Shown here in pieces: positions 33,401-41,615 of a stretch of 64,000 nt of DNA. The position numbers and the translations under genes were made by a program. This DNA comes from Anaerolineae bacterium UTCFX1. Its GTDB lineage: Bacteria; Chloroflexota; Anaerolineae; Anaerolineales; Villigracilaceae. The notes beneath the pieces were generated by a model. It saw nothing but the letters and a program-made list of their open reading frames with translations, made no database searches and was not told where the DNA came from. Positions within the stretch are counted from its first letter, which is position 1; each line of letters opens with the position of its first letter. Where the stretch lies: contig MWTB01000002.1 in the NCBI GenBank assembly GCA_002050275.1, positions 103,176 through 167,175 on the forward strand. The letters run 5' to 3'.

Positions 33401-33623
33401 GGCACGCGCCAAAGAATTCTGGCGTATGCTGGATGAAAATCTGGATGTCATGCCGGATGCGCTGCGCCGACAGTTGAAGCAGATACCGGGATTGCTGGCA
33501 CAAGTAGGGGAGCGGCAGGTGGAGGCAAGCAAGTTTTGTGAAGGCACCAACCGCAGGGTTCTGGTGGTGGACCTTGGGCAGGTCGAGCGATTGTACGGGA
33601 TCTCGCTGATGAAATCTGAATAG
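30429..33623 (+). CDS. Primase-helicase-like replication protein
   Basis: This protein of 1064 residues starts with a CHC2-type zinc finger (C70-x2-H73, C95-x3-C99; CPIHKGDNPTAF..CYTKCDAGGD). A Toprim-like segment follows (LIIVEGQADAESLRQLG, about 290; VIYLALDNDLHG, about 335). A P-loop NTPase occupies the C-terminal half: Walker A YGTTQSGKST (about 674), Walker B VPLVIDDFAPQ (about 730). This combination is typical of primase-helicase proteins of plasmids, integrative elements and phage satellites. AGGAGA at 30414-30419 lies before ATG. It probably initiates replication of the element, with the adjacent 33.7-34.0 kb region as origin. Confidence 0.85.
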   Translation: MSIKQHAAGGHPAAASASGEQDTLGNKTHNTTKFNRLDLSVLLSKINLEELAQQAGTKLHRKGAELRGACPIHKGDNPTAFSVYTDPNGHQRWRCYTKCDAGGDAIDFVERWQRLDFIGAVKYLAEFAHVSLQDVGFDPQSIPLEAERRKQTDLLDEAARYYAAQLWSGEGESARAYLFKRGFTEKILREAGWGYTKSDHGLFQHLQKAGADISLAKELGLVRADGLDFTANADGANSAPDGYIVFPHVCNGRTGYFSARALKPIDPNDKSRNLPGERQVYWALVPGDPNLIIVEGQADAESLRQLGRSALALCGVGNLPLHEIERIQKRRVIYLALDNDLHGTKVSALEQDKIRKRKATVTRRLCETLGALTMVVPDLSGKDFNEWLQKGLTLQLLEKHLSSAKPWLDILIDQGRSLPPVELNETLNSIASHLSTLSGTLQSRYISLVEKKLNIPRRDLKGLMKHHEENTGNSYSEIRERRLHFMGEPLGNFWARISHELMVDDGLNPPTVRYSIEGGLASGQVLQSIQVDARAFGKLDWIPDNWGMRPIITLPPGRSYILERAVREVSMETVQRERLYTFTGWHESDGKRGFLTASGWLGADGLNDQVRVDLGTNNLRHYALPNGEIYPEEAVRATLEFLQLGPRKVTAPLWAAMYAAPLTCLRPLNAVLSVYGTTQSGKSTLAHLALTHFGTGFVQGRDYHAPIDWTSTVTAIEAAMFLAKDVPLVIDDFAPQFSSLAEARSMHKKAHHVVRSVGNRSARGRSRADLSQQNTRFPRGLVIMTAENPLIGQSIVGRMLYVGVEPGDILPTSGSNNGTEDKLTILQTKAQQGLLAQAMSLYLHYLAEKWERITNKYPELVDQAAQRARQDGNLQNRLPDAYAVLAASQELAIRCFQELELVSWKEGDQLIEENNEALFGLIHNQAEQVAAESPVRKFFTAIESLLEDKKVYLAPRTQSDNFQPPFNADQIGYFEPGVEQKVVYLRTEISLARAKEFWRMLDENLDVMPDALRRQLKQIPGLLAQVGERQVEASKFCEGTNRRVLVVDLGQVERLYGISLMKSE

Positions 33624-33640
33624 TGGAATCCTACTCGATG

Positions 33641-33672
33641 AGCCCGGCTCGATCACTGAGCCGGGCTTTTTG
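33641..33672 (+). terminator. Intrinsic terminator after the primase-helicase gene
   Basis: AGCCCGGCTC (33641-33650) pairs exactly with GAGCCGGGCT (33658-33667), followed by a T5 run. It ends the long operon running from 26.4 kb. Confidence 0.9.
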
Positions 33673-33726
33673 TTACCTGGCGACCGGACTGAATGGGGAA
33701 AATTTAATTAAAGGGTGTTGTGTTTC

Positions 33727-34009
33727 AGTAGTTCAGTAGTTCACTGGAAAATAGTACCCCCATATATATGATGAATCTGTTTTCTAAATATTATTTATCC
33801 TTTATATGGGGGTATTTTGACTGAACTACTCAGTGAACTACTACTGAACTACTGGTGAACTGCACAATCGGCAGTGAACTACTTTTGAAGGGAGCAGTGC
33901 AGTCAGTAGTATGGTGAAATAGCCGCCATATATTGGGTTGATAGTCTGGATTGAAATCATCTTCTCCAGATATGGGGGCTGTTGGAAGCGAGTGAACTAC
34001 TGAACTACA
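33727..34009. other. Candidate replication origin: iterons and two hairpin modules
   Basis: This is the gene-free interval 33673-34148. GAACTAC-type octamers occur inverted at 33727 and 33735 and direct at 33823, 33835, 33846, 33876, 33994 and 34002, plus GAACTGCA at 33857. Between them are two inverted repeats of similar size. TACCCCCATATA (33755-33766) pairs with TATATGGGGGTA (33803-33814). AGCCGCCATAT (33922-33932) pairs with ATATGGGGGCT (33970-33980), 10 of 11 bases. Spacers are AT-rich and 36-37 nt. It lies between the primase-helicase and winged-helix genes. An oriV, oriT or operator cluster would look like this. The rest of the interval (34010-34148) shows nothing else. Confidence 0.6.
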
Positions 34010-34148
34010 AGAATAACAACATACAGAAAAATATTTAATTTTCCGCGACTTTTCTTGTGTTTATAGGTTGTTCAATATCCATTGAGCGACACTAGCGATA
34101 CCACCCCCCTTAACCATCGATTACCATTTCTTCTGGAAAAGGAGCAGC

Positions 34149-34556
34149 ATGTCGCGAACACTAGAATATGAAAAACTGCTGGTAGAACTCTATGCCGGCG
34201 AATTGCCGGTACTTGAACTCAAAATCCTGGAAGCGTTGTTACAAGCGCCCAAAGGCTTGACCCGTAAGGGATTGATCCGTATCGTGTTTAAGGAGGAACC
34301 TCAGACAAATTTGGGAAATGACACGCGGGACCGTAAGATTCGTAAGGGGATAGAGAGCCTGCGAAACATGGGTATACCCATTGTTTCCACATCAGGCAAG
34401 GCCGGCTACAAACTGGATACCAACCCTGAGAATATCGAGTGCATGATCAAGGAATGGGAAAGTCGCATTGCCCGCCTGCAACACAGAGTGGATGCAGCTC
34501 AGCATTACTATTCGTTCTTTGCAAGAAACTTCGATAACAATGGGAACAAGTTGTAA
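34149..34556 (+). CDS. Winged-helix DNA-binding protein
   Basis: This protein of 135 residues has a helix-turn-helix fold at about 20-85: LELKILEALLQAPKGLTRKGL, then DRKIRKGIESLRNMGIPIVS and a GKAGYKLD wing, like HTH_11-type domains. The C-terminal part (about 95-130) is a coiled-coil-prone helix. AAAGGAG at 34138-34144 precedes the ATG. It sits directly after the GAACTAC-rich region, so it may bind it and control replication or the genes that follow. That link is inferred from position. Confidence 0.7.
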   Translation: MSRTLEYEKLLVELYAGELPVLELKILEALLQAPKGLTRKGLIRIVFKEEPQTNLGNDTRDRKIRKGIESLRNMGIPIVSTSGKAGYKLDTNPENIECMIKEWESRIARLQHRVDAAQHYYSFFARNFDNNGNKL

Positions 34557-34562
34557 TACTCT

Positions 34563-35828
34563 ATGGATTACCTGTCTCGCCTTGCATTGGAATGGACACC
34601 CATGCAACTACTCAATAGAGTCGATGTCACCTTGGATGTCTTCAAGCACAATCTGTCTGCCACGGATGGATTGCCACCTTATACCCAGGCGCGGATCATT
34701 GATTTGATTTCCAACCAATTGATCAAGGCGCGACCTGATGCCTGCCTTTGGGTGACCGTGAACGCTCCGGGCACTTGGTATATCGGTGAAATACGAAGAT
34801 TGGTAAAGCGTAGAATTCCGACACTCATCTTGCCGGTAGGACAGACTCCCGCCAGTAATTGGGATTTCGAACCACATGCTTTTGTGCATCGCGCGAAAGA
34901 GTCTGAATATTTCGAGATGGCTCCCCAATTTGATATTCACGATTCCGGACTCAAGGAGAGCACATTACGAGTTTTGCGCATTCTGGCGCGCTTGAAGACT
35001 GCACATACTCGGGAGATCACGTCGATGGCTGGCTTCAGTGAGACCCATGTTCGTAATCTGTTGAAGCAGCTCCAATCTGGGAGTCTTATCGAGAGGAAGC
35101 GGATTGGTAAATACGAAGGTTGGGAGATCCGAAACAAAGGTTTGCGCTTGGCACATCGTTCCTGGAATGTTCCGAAAGGTGTGCACTTTGCTCCGTATCG
35201 GGGAGAATACCGCTACGCCGGCGAGCGTCACCGACGTATAGCGCGGATGTGGCGTGCATGGTTGGAAAAGGCTTATCCATCTATTGATATTTGGGAGAGT
35301 TGGACGGAGGTTCCGGTTCGTTATGGGATTCCCGATGCGCTGGCGTGGGGGAGACACGGTGGTCGTGAAACACTTTTCTGGCTGGAAGTGGACAGCGGTC
35401 ACAGTTCTACAAAGACAATGGAAGCAAATTACAGAAGGCGTCTGCAACTGGCGTATATTCATGCGGCTGAATGGGGTATCCCGATTGTTTTTTGTATCAT
35501 GGGACGACCTTGGGTCGTGGATGCCTTTCGATGGTCTATTCCTCCAATTTTCAGTACCGTTGCTGTGATCGGTCACGACTGGCGTGATTTTGGGAGTCTG
35601 CCAATGTATCAACCTGGAGAATGGCGCGAAGATCTCAAATCGAGTTGTCAACTCCTCGCAAGAAGAACTGGCGGCGAACTTCCTTTTGATCCAAAACAAT
35701 ATCCGCCCAAGCCGAAGCAGAAGACTCCAAAACAGCGTAAACCAAAATCCACAAAACCCAGGTACCGCAAAGGATCATCCGATGATTATTTTATTTGGAA
35801 GCGAAGGTGGTCCGAGGGGGAAGAATGA
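34563..35828 (+). CDS. Replic_Relax-like protein (winged helix plus nuclease-like fold)
   Basis: This protein of 421 residues has an N-terminal part (about 1-135), a winged-helix segment (STLRVLRILARLKTAHTREI, SETHVRNLLKQLQSGSLIERKR, about 138-185) and a C-terminal region with GIPDALAW and FWLEVDSG motifs. Those resemble the PD-(D/E)xK-like core of replication-relaxation (Replic_Relax) proteins on plasmids and integrative elements. The last 40 residues are very basic (KQKTPKQRKPKSTKPRYRK). It probably acts at the element's origin or in transfer. Start 34563 is 6 nt after the previous stop, with no clear ribosome site. Confidence 0.65.
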   Translation: MDYLSRLALEWTPMQLLNRVDVTLDVFKHNLSATDGLPPYTQARIIDLISNQLIKARPDACLWVTVNAPGTWYIGEIRRLVKRRIPTLILPVGQTPASNWDFEPHAFVHRAKESEYFEMAPQFDIHDSGLKESTLRVLRILARLKTAHTREITSMAGFSETHVRNLLKQLQSGSLIERKRIGKYEGWEIRNKGLRLAHRSWNVPKGVHFAPYRGEYRYAGERHRRIARMWRAWLEKAYPSIDIWESWTEVPVRYGIPDALAWGRHGGRETLFWLEVDSGHSSTKTMEANYRRRLQLAYIHAAEWGIPIVFCIMGRPWVVDAFRWSIPPIFSTVAVIGHDWRDFGSLPMYQPGEWREDLKSSCQLLARRTGGELPFDPKQYPPKPKQKTPKQRKPKSTKPRYRKGSSDDYFIWKRRWSEGEE

Positions 35829-35907
35829 TGTACTAATGAAAGTGGCGGGACGGGGGTGCAGTATTTTTATACGACATATTTTGCCTCCTCCAAGAAGCTT
35901 GGTCGGG

Positions 35908-35938
35908 TATACTTAGGGAAAATATGGGGTTACCCCAT
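35908..35938 (+). promoter_or_regulatory. hsdR promoter and palindromic operator-like site
   Basis: TATACT at 35908-35913 is a likely -10 box. The perfect inverted repeat ATGGGG-TTA-CCCCAT (35924-35938) ends two bases before the hsdR ATG (35941), where a ribosome site is expected. No ribosome site is seen. A bound repressor or an RNA hairpin at this place could limit hsdR expression. Confidence 0.5.
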
Positions 35939-35940
35939 CT

Positions 35941-38307
35941 ATGACGCTCAACGAATCTGATACCCGCTCAAAATTGATTGATCCTGTCCTGCATGATCGC
36001 GGCTGGACGGAGGATTTGATTCGCCGTGAAGAGACTGCTGGGGCAGTGGAGATTACCGATAATCGTGCGCGCCGTCGTTCGCATGGGCGCGTGGACTACA
36101 CCTTGCGTGTAAAAGTGACCCGTGATTCTCAGCCTGTTGCGATTGCATTGATCGAAGCCAAAGCGGAGAACCTGCCGCCTGACCACGGACTTGAACAAGC
36201 CAAGGCATATTCGATAAGCAAAAGATTGAATGTGCCATTTGTGTTTTCGACGAACGGACATTTGTTTGTGATGTACGATACGTTTACTGGCACAACCAGC
36301 AAGCCGCGCAAGTTGGAAGAATTCCCAAAACCCGAAGAATTACGAACCGCATACGAAAAAGGCATGGGCTTTACGCTGGATTCAGAAATTGCCAAACCTT
36401 TGCTGACACGCTATTCTGGCGGCGAAGCGACCCGCCGTTATTATCAGGATGCGGCTATTCGCGCTGTGTTTGAGAAAATCGCAAAGGGAGATAACCGCGC
36501 TTTGCTTTCATTGGCAACGGGCGCAGGCAAAACTTTTATTGCTGTGAATTTATTGAAGCGCATTGCGGACGCGGGTCAATTGAGGCGCGCATTATTTATC
36601 TGTGACCGTGACGAATTGCGTGCGCAAGGCTTGGGTGCATTCCAGAATGTTTTCGGGGCAGATGCGGCGGGGGTGATCGGCGGCAACCCACAGAAGAACG
36701 CGCGGATTTTAATCGCCACGTATCAAACCTTGGATGTGGATACGGAAGAAGCCGATGCGAACTTCCTGAAAAAGAATTACCCAGAGAATTATTTCAGTCA
36801 CATTATCATTGATGAATGCCATCGTTCGGCGTGGGGCAAATGGAGCGAGGTGCTTAAGCGGAACCCTGCCGCAGTGCAGGTGGGACTCACAGCAACGCCG
36901 CGCCAGCTCAAGGGGATAGATTGGAGCGATTTCCCAGACGATGATAAAGTCACAGCGGATAATATCCAATATTTTGGTGAACCTGTTTATGAATATGACA
37001 TGTCACAAGGCATGGACGATGGCTATCTGGCGGCGTGTGAAATTATCCAGCGCGATATTTTCCTGGATGAAAAGCCGAAGAGCGAACGCGAGACAGGTGT
37101 GGATCAGGGTGACCTAAAAGATAAAACACTGACCGACCCGCTGACAGGCGAAGCCGTGGATTACAAACGACTGAGCAAGAAATACAACGCCGCCAGTTTT
37201 GAAGACCGCCTGCAAATGCCCGACCGCGTGCAAGCCATGTGCGAGGATTTATTCGAGCTCTTCCTGCACACAGGCGGACCCGAACAAAAGACGATCATCT
37301 TTTGCGCGCGTGATAGCCATGCGGATAAAGTATCCACGGCGCTGAGTAACCTGTACGCCAAATGGTGCAAGGAAAACGAAGTAAAGCAATTACAGCCGTA
37401 TGCGTTCAAATGCACGGCGGCTTCATCGGGCAATGACCAACTTGCGGATTTGCGCGGTGCATCGCGCAGTCATTTCATCGCTACCACGGTGGATTTGCTA
37501 AGCACAGGCGTGGACGTGCCTGTCATCCAGAACATCGTCTTTTTCAAATACGTGCAATCGCCGATTGCCTTTTACCAAATGCTCGGACGTGGTACGCGCC
37601 TGCACCCGCCTAGCGGCAAGTTGATGTTCCGCGTCTACGATTACACGGATGTCACGCGCTTGTTTGGTCAGGCGTTTCTCACGCGCTATATCAAGGAACA
37701 TGAGCCAAAGCCGTATGGCGGCGACCCCAAACCCTTCACACCGCCCGTGCAAGTGGAAGGCTTTGACGTGTCTATTACCGAAGCGGGCAAATCTATTTTG
37801 ACGATGATTAATGGCAAAACCATGCCCGTGACCGTCGAAGAGTATAAGGAAAACTTGTCAACGCAACTCGTGACTCAAGCCCCCACCCTCGATGCTTTCC
37901 GCAGCCTTTGGATTGATCCTTCAGCGCGGCACGATCTGCTTGAAAAACTGCCCGATGGTGTACGCTCGGCTTTGCTGGTGCGTGCGCTGGATAACATGGA
38001 TGCCTTCGATCTGTATGATGTGCTCGCCGAACTGGGTTATGGATTAAACCCCCGCACCAGGCTGGACCGTGCAGCTGCTTTCACCTACAAGCATTCGGCG
38101 TGGCTGAATGGGATGCCCACCCAAAGTGCCGAGACCTTGCGCGCGTTGGCATTGCAATTTGGGCGCGCAGGCACGGACGGTTTGGAAAACCCACATATCT
38201 TTGAAACTCCCGAAGTAAATAAGGCAGGTGGATTGATCGCCTTGCGTGCCTTCGGTCAACCCGCTGAGATTTTACGCGAGACCAAGTCGCGGATTTTTGC
38301 GGCGTGA
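35941..38307 (+). CDS. hsdR: Type I restriction enzyme, R subunit
   Basis: This protein of 788 residues is the motor-nuclease subunit of a type I system. The N-terminal nuclease domain has VDYTLRV and IALIEAKAE (PD..ExK, about 45-80). The SF2 translocase has Walker A LATGAGKTFIA (about 192), DECH box IIIDECHRSAWGKW (about 285), TATPR, and the C-terminal motifs TTVDLLSTGVDVP and QMLGRGTRL. The protein is shorter than EcoKI HsdR (about 1170) but within the range of the shorter forms. It starts a locus hsdR, 129-aa protein, hsdS, immA-like, DUF4411, hsdM. Confidence 0.92.
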   Translation: MTLNESDTRSKLIDPVLHDRGWTEDLIRREETAGAVEITDNRARRRSHGRVDYTLRVKVTRDSQPVAIALIEAKAENLPPDHGLEQAKAYSISKRLNVPFVFSTNGHLFVMYDTFTGTTSKPRKLEEFPKPEELRTAYEKGMGFTLDSEIAKPLLTRYSGGEATRRYYQDAAIRAVFEKIAKGDNRALLSLATGAGKTFIAVNLLKRIADAGQLRRALFICDRDELRAQGLGAFQNVFGADAAGVIGGNPQKNARILIATYQTLDVDTEEADANFLKKNYPENYFSHIIIDECHRSAWGKWSEVLKRNPAAVQVGLTATPRQLKGIDWSDFPDDDKVTADNIQYFGEPVYEYDMSQGMDDGYLAACEIIQRDIFLDEKPKSERETGVDQGDLKDKTLTDPLTGEAVDYKRLSKKYNAASFEDRLQMPDRVQAMCEDLFELFLHTGGPEQKTIIFCARDSHADKVSTALSNLYAKWCKENEVKQLQPYAFKCTAASSGNDQLADLRGASRSHFIATTVDLLSTGVDVPVIQNIVFFKYVQSPIAFYQMLGRGTRLHPPSGKLMFRVYDYTDVTRLFGQAFLTRYIKEHEPKPYGGDPKPFTPPVQVEGFDVSITEAGKSILTMINGKTMPVTVEEYKENLSTQLVTQAPTLDAFRSLWIDPSARHDLLEKLPDGVRSALLVRALDNMDAFDLYDVLAELGYGLNPRTRLDRAAAFTYKHSAWLNGMPTQSAETLRALALQFGRAGTDGLENPHIFETPEVNKAGGLIALRAFGQPAEILRETKSRIFAA

Positions 38308-38334
38308 TTTTATATATACCGTTGGATTATATAA

Positions 38335-38724
38335 ATGCTTAATAACGACCAACCAATATGTAAAGATTGTGGCACACTTTTTGCCTCCAACGATAATGGC
38401 AGTAGATGTCCAAACTGTGGTTCTGCCTCAAAAGTTATTCTTGCTCAACTGACAATACAACTTCGCATTTACATGCGCTGGAGAATGCTTGGCAAAAGAT
38501 TTGGGAAGCGTGTTTTTGAACTAATTTCTGGACATGAATTGTTTCGTAAAGAAAACCGCATGGTACAAAAGGGTAGGCTTGTCGATAAAGAAAATGATTG
38601 GTATGAAGAAATAATCATTGACCCTAAAACTGGCGATGTGATTCATGAAACAAAAGAGAAACTAAGCAATCACTATGGACACGGAAGCGCAAAACCAAAG
38701 CAACAAGAAAACTCAAATGATTGA
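38335..38724 (+). CDS. Zinc-ribbon protein inside the type I restriction locus
   Basis: This protein of 129 residues has an N-terminal zinc ribbon (CKDCG about 9-13, CPNCG about 25-29), then a basic amphipathic middle and a C-terminal segment YEEIIIDPKTGDVIHETKEKL. It has no recognised homologue. Base composition is AT-richer than the flanking hsd genes. It overlaps hsdS by 50 nt if hsdS starts at 38675, or by 8 nt if it starts at 38717. It may be a cargo gene or an accessory factor of the restriction system. Confidence 0.6.
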   Translation: MLNNDQPICKDCGTLFASNDNGSRCPNCGSASKVILAQLTIQLRIYMRWRMLGKRFGKRVFELISGHELFRKENRMVQKGRLVDKENDWYEEIIIDPKTGDVIHETKEKLSNHYGHGSAKPKQQENSND

Positions 38725-39877
38725 ATTAAGAGAAAAAAGGACTCTTTCTAAAGACTGGCGTTGGACAAAATTAGGGGATGTTTGCCAAACCACAAGTGGA
38801 GGTACTCCACAAAGAGGAGTTAAAGAATACTATAACGGCAATATACCTTGGGTTAAATCTGGTGAACTCAATGATGGCTTAATAACATCAACAGAAGAGA
38901 CAGTAACCCAACTCGGTATAGAAAATTCCAGTGCCAAGATTTTTCCTGCGGGTACTTTACTAATTGCACTCTACGGCGCAACTGTAGGGAGATTAGGCAT
39001 ATTGAATATGGATGCCGCTACAAACCAAGCAGTTTGCGCAATATATACGGGCGATGAAGTTGATAAGGACTTCTTATTCTTTTATTTATTATCAAAGCGT
39101 AGCGACCTTTTGAAAATTAGTTTTGGTGGGGCGCAACCGAACATTAGCCAAGAAGTAGTTCGGTCAATTTCAATCCCCCTTCTTCCATTAAATGAACAAA
39201 TAAAACTTGCCGCCCATCTCAACGAGCAAATGCAACATATTGAGCGGGCGCGGCAGGGAATTGAGGAACAACTCAGTTTAGTAACCAATCTGGTCAATTC
39301 CTATTTTCGGGAATCTCTGCAAAGAAAAACCGCGAAAATGAACCTGTCCGATTGCATGGTTGAAGTCAAAAAAGGTGTTGGGGAAACCTGGGCGCAATAT
39401 CCTGTCCTCGGCGCAACTCGTGCAGGGGTCGCTCCTGCTAAAGAAAAAGTTGGCAAGCAGCCACAACGCTATAAGTTGGTGGAGCCTGGAACCATTTTCT
39501 ATAATCCCATGCGTATCATGATCGGCTCCATTGCCATGCTGGATGATGGCGACGAGTCAGGAATTACCAGTCCCGATTATGTTGTGCTCAAAGGCAAAGA
39601 AGGAATTCTTCATCCGCGCTGGTTCTATTATTGGCTCCGCTCGCCTTATGGAGAAAACTTCATCAAATCCCTTGCGCGCGGCGCAGTCCGTGAGCGTATG
39701 CTGTTCAACCGCCTTGATAAAGGTGAAATTGACTTACCTGATTGGGAAACACAAGTAAAGATTGCCGAGAAGTTGAAAGAGATCAAGACTTTCAAGCAAG
39801 CGCTTGAATCACAACTCGCCAAAATCAACGAGCTGCTGTCCGCGCTGTTACGTCAAGCGTTTGCGAGTGAAGCTTAG
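38675..39877 (+). CDS. hsdS: Type I restriction enzyme, specificity subunit
   Basis: This protein of 400 residues (start 38675; ATG 38717 is an alternative) sets the target site. Two target-recognition domains are separated by conserved helices. TRD1 starts WRWTKLGDVCQTTSGGTP and ends at the first coiled-coil spacer (LNEQIKLAAHLNEQMQHIERA, about 165-190). TRD2 is about 215-345. A second helix follows (TQVKIAEKLKEIKTFKQALE). Both TRDs have the usual GGTP or PRYVV-like architecture. The bipartite recognition sequence cannot be read from the protein. Confidence 0.88.
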   Translation: MDTEAQNQSNKKTQMIELREKRTLSKDWRWTKLGDVCQTTSGGTPQRGVKEYYNGNIPWVKSGELNDGLITSTEETVTQLGIENSSAKIFPAGTLLIALYGATVGRLGILNMDAATNQAVCAIYTGDEVDKDFLFFYLLSKRSDLLKISFGGAQPNISQEVVRSISIPLLPLNEQIKLAAHLNEQMQHIERARQGIEEQLSLVTNLVNSYFRESLQRKTAKMNLSDCMVEVKKGVGETWAQYPVLGATRAGVAPAKEKVGKQPQRYKLVEPGTIFYNPMRIMIGSIAMLDDGDESGITSPDYVVLKGKEGILHPRWFYYWLRSPYGENFIKSLARGAVRERMLFNRLDKGEIDLPDWETQVKIAEKLKEIKTFKQALESQLAKINELLSALLRQAFASEA

Positions 39878-39935
39878 TTTAAACTGAAATCTATCATTTG
39901 GCATATAGTGTTAAAATCTACATAGGGCATTCGCT

Positions 39936-41090
39936 ATGACGACATCCGTTGAGATTACAGGTGATGTATTTCGCTGGGCACGTGAAAGGGCCGACATTTC
40001 GATTGAGCGGTTAGCTAAGACTGTTAATACGAAGCCTGAAAAAATCCTTGCCTGGGAACGTGAAATTGAATACCCCAATTATCGCCAAGCTCAGAAAGCG
40101 GCATCTGCACTTAGCGTTCCGATGGGATATCTCTTCCTACCAGAACCGCCTGATATTTCGATACCAATTGCAGATTTTCGTACTCTGCCTGGGAAAGAAA
40201 GCGCCGAGATCAGCCTTAACCTTCAGGAAGTACTAGACGATGCCTTGAGGAAGAGAGACTGGTACACCGAATGGCGCAAGGAAGAGGGGCTTGCACCATT
40301 TGAATTTGTCGGAAAATTCTCTGTTGATAGTGACCCAGATGATCTGATCCAAGACATGAGGCAAACTCTGGACATTCCTCCAGATTTTGCGGCTTCGATG
40401 GGTTCTTGGGATGAGCATCTTCGTATGTTTATCCAGAAAGTTGAGAATGCAGGCGTTCTAGTTTTACAGAGTGGTATCGTAGGGACCAACACACATCGAA
40501 AACTTTCTGTTGAAGAATTTCGTGGTTTTGCGCTGGCGAATGATTTTGCCCCTTTGATCTTCATAAATGCTGTAGATTCTACCGCTGCTAGGATTTTTAC
40601 TTTAGCGCATGAACTTGTCCATCTATGGACTGGAACGAGTGGGATTTCCAATCCTGAAATTGCTCCTAATCAAAAAGAAATCCAAAAAATTGAGTTGTTT
40701 TGTAATTATGTTGCAGCGGAATTTCTTGTTGCCAAATCTGCATTTCTTCGGCGTTGGGATAAGTACCGAGATGCAGTAGATAATGCACAGAATCTCGCAA
40801 AGTATTTTCGAGTTAGCGCCCAGGTTATTTTGCGACGCAGTTATGAATTAGAGCTAATTCAAGCTGACGAATTCTTTCAAGCGTTTCAGGAAGTTCTGAA
40901 AGCAAGTAAAGCGCCTAAAAAAGGTGGAGGCGGTAGTTTCTACAACAATTTATTTAGTAGAAACAGCCGACGATTCACTACAGAGCTTGTCTTTGCAGTA
41001 TCTGGCGGTCGTATTACTTATGTGGAAGCAGCCCGTTTGCTCAATACGAATCCAGCGAAGGTTGCTAATGTGATGGAAAAACTTCGTTAG
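39936..41090 (+). CDS. XRE-ImmA/IrrE family metalloprotease (putative antitoxin)
   Basis: This protein of 384 residues has an N-terminal helix-turn-helix (about 10-65: WARERADISIERLAKTV, EKILAWEREIEYPNYRQAQKAA) and an ImmA/IrrE-type zinc peptidase domain with the motif FTLAHELVHLW (HExxH, about 224-234) and a later E. The ATG follows a 58-nt gap after hsdS; no strong ribosome site is seen. In other genomes XRE-COG2856 genes pair with DUF4411 proteins as predicted toxin-antitoxin modules, and the next gene here is DUF4411-like. It may repress or degrade a partner on a signal. It is inserted within the type I operon. Confidence 0.85.
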   Translation: MTTSVEITGDVFRWARERADISIERLAKTVNTKPEKILAWEREIEYPNYRQAQKAASALSVPMGYLFLPEPPDISIPIADFRTLPGKESAEISLNLQEVLDDALRKRDWYTEWRKEEGLAPFEFVGKFSVDSDPDDLIQDMRQTLDIPPDFAASMGSWDEHLRMFIQKVENAGVLVLQSGIVGTNTHRKLSVEEFRGFALANDFAPLIFINAVDSTAARIFTLAHELVHLWTGTSGISNPEIAPNQKEIQKIELFCNYVAAEFLVAKSAFLRRWDKYRDAVDNAQNLAKYFRVSAQVILRRSYELELIQADEFFQAFQEVLKASKAPKKGGGGSFYNNLFSRNSRRFTTELVFAVSGGRITYVEAARLLNTNPAKVANVMEKLR

Positions 41091-41099
41091 GCGGGATGA

Positions 41100-41615
41100 A
41101 TGGATTACTGTCTTGATACAAGTGTTTATACTCAAGCGCACAGATCATACTATGCTTTTGATATTGCCCCACCATTCTGGAAGGCTTTGATAGCACTTGC
41201 GCAAGATGGAATTACCACCAGTCCAATTGCTGTGTATGATGAGTTGATGGAAGGCAAAGAAAAGGACGAACTGAAATACTGGGCAAAGGACCATCGCAAG
41301 ATTTTATTTATTGAGCCTGACTCTAAAGTAAATGAAGCTTATCGCCAAGTAGTGGAATTTGCTAACAATCGTTATCGTGATCAACATCAGATTCGTGAAT
41401 TTCTCAAAGGCGCAGACCCTTGGGTGATTGCACATTCAAAAGCACACAGTCTAACAGTTGTCACAATGGAGGGGTTTAAGCAGGCTGAGAATGTTGACAA
41501 GGTGACAGGACGTTTTATCGGAAAAATCAAAATACCAAACATGTGTGATCATTTCGGTATTAAGTCTATTCCCACATATGAACTACTACGTACACTGAAA
41601 ATTGAGCTACGTTAA
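41100..41615 (+). CDS. DUF4411 PIN-like protein (putative toxin)
   Basis: This protein of 171 residues belongs to the DUF4411 family, which has a PIN-like RNase fold. Signs are YCLDTSVY (about 3-10, acidic strand end), the middle VYDELMEGKEKDELKYWAKDH and FLKGADPWVIAHSKA (ADxWVIA, PIN active-site pattern, about 100-114), and VVTMEGF (about 120). ATG 41100 lies 9 nt after the ImmA-like stop. Its stop overlaps the hsdM ATG by one base. A toxin-antitoxin role is inferred from family pairings. Confidence 0.85.
   Translation: MDYCLDTSVYTQAHRSYYAFDIAPPFWKALIALAQDGITTSPIAVYDELMEGKEKDELKYWAKDHRKILFIEPDSKVNEAYRQVVEFANNRYRDQHQIREFLKGADPWVIAHSKAHSLTVVTMEGFKQAENVDKVTGRFIGKIKIPNMCDHFGIKSIPTYELLRTLKIELR

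Noticed and set aside
33727-34009. CRISPR-like repeats in the 33.7-34.0 kb gap
   Set aside because: Octamers occur in both orientations and at irregular distances, and they flank inverted repeats. That is an origin or operator pattern.
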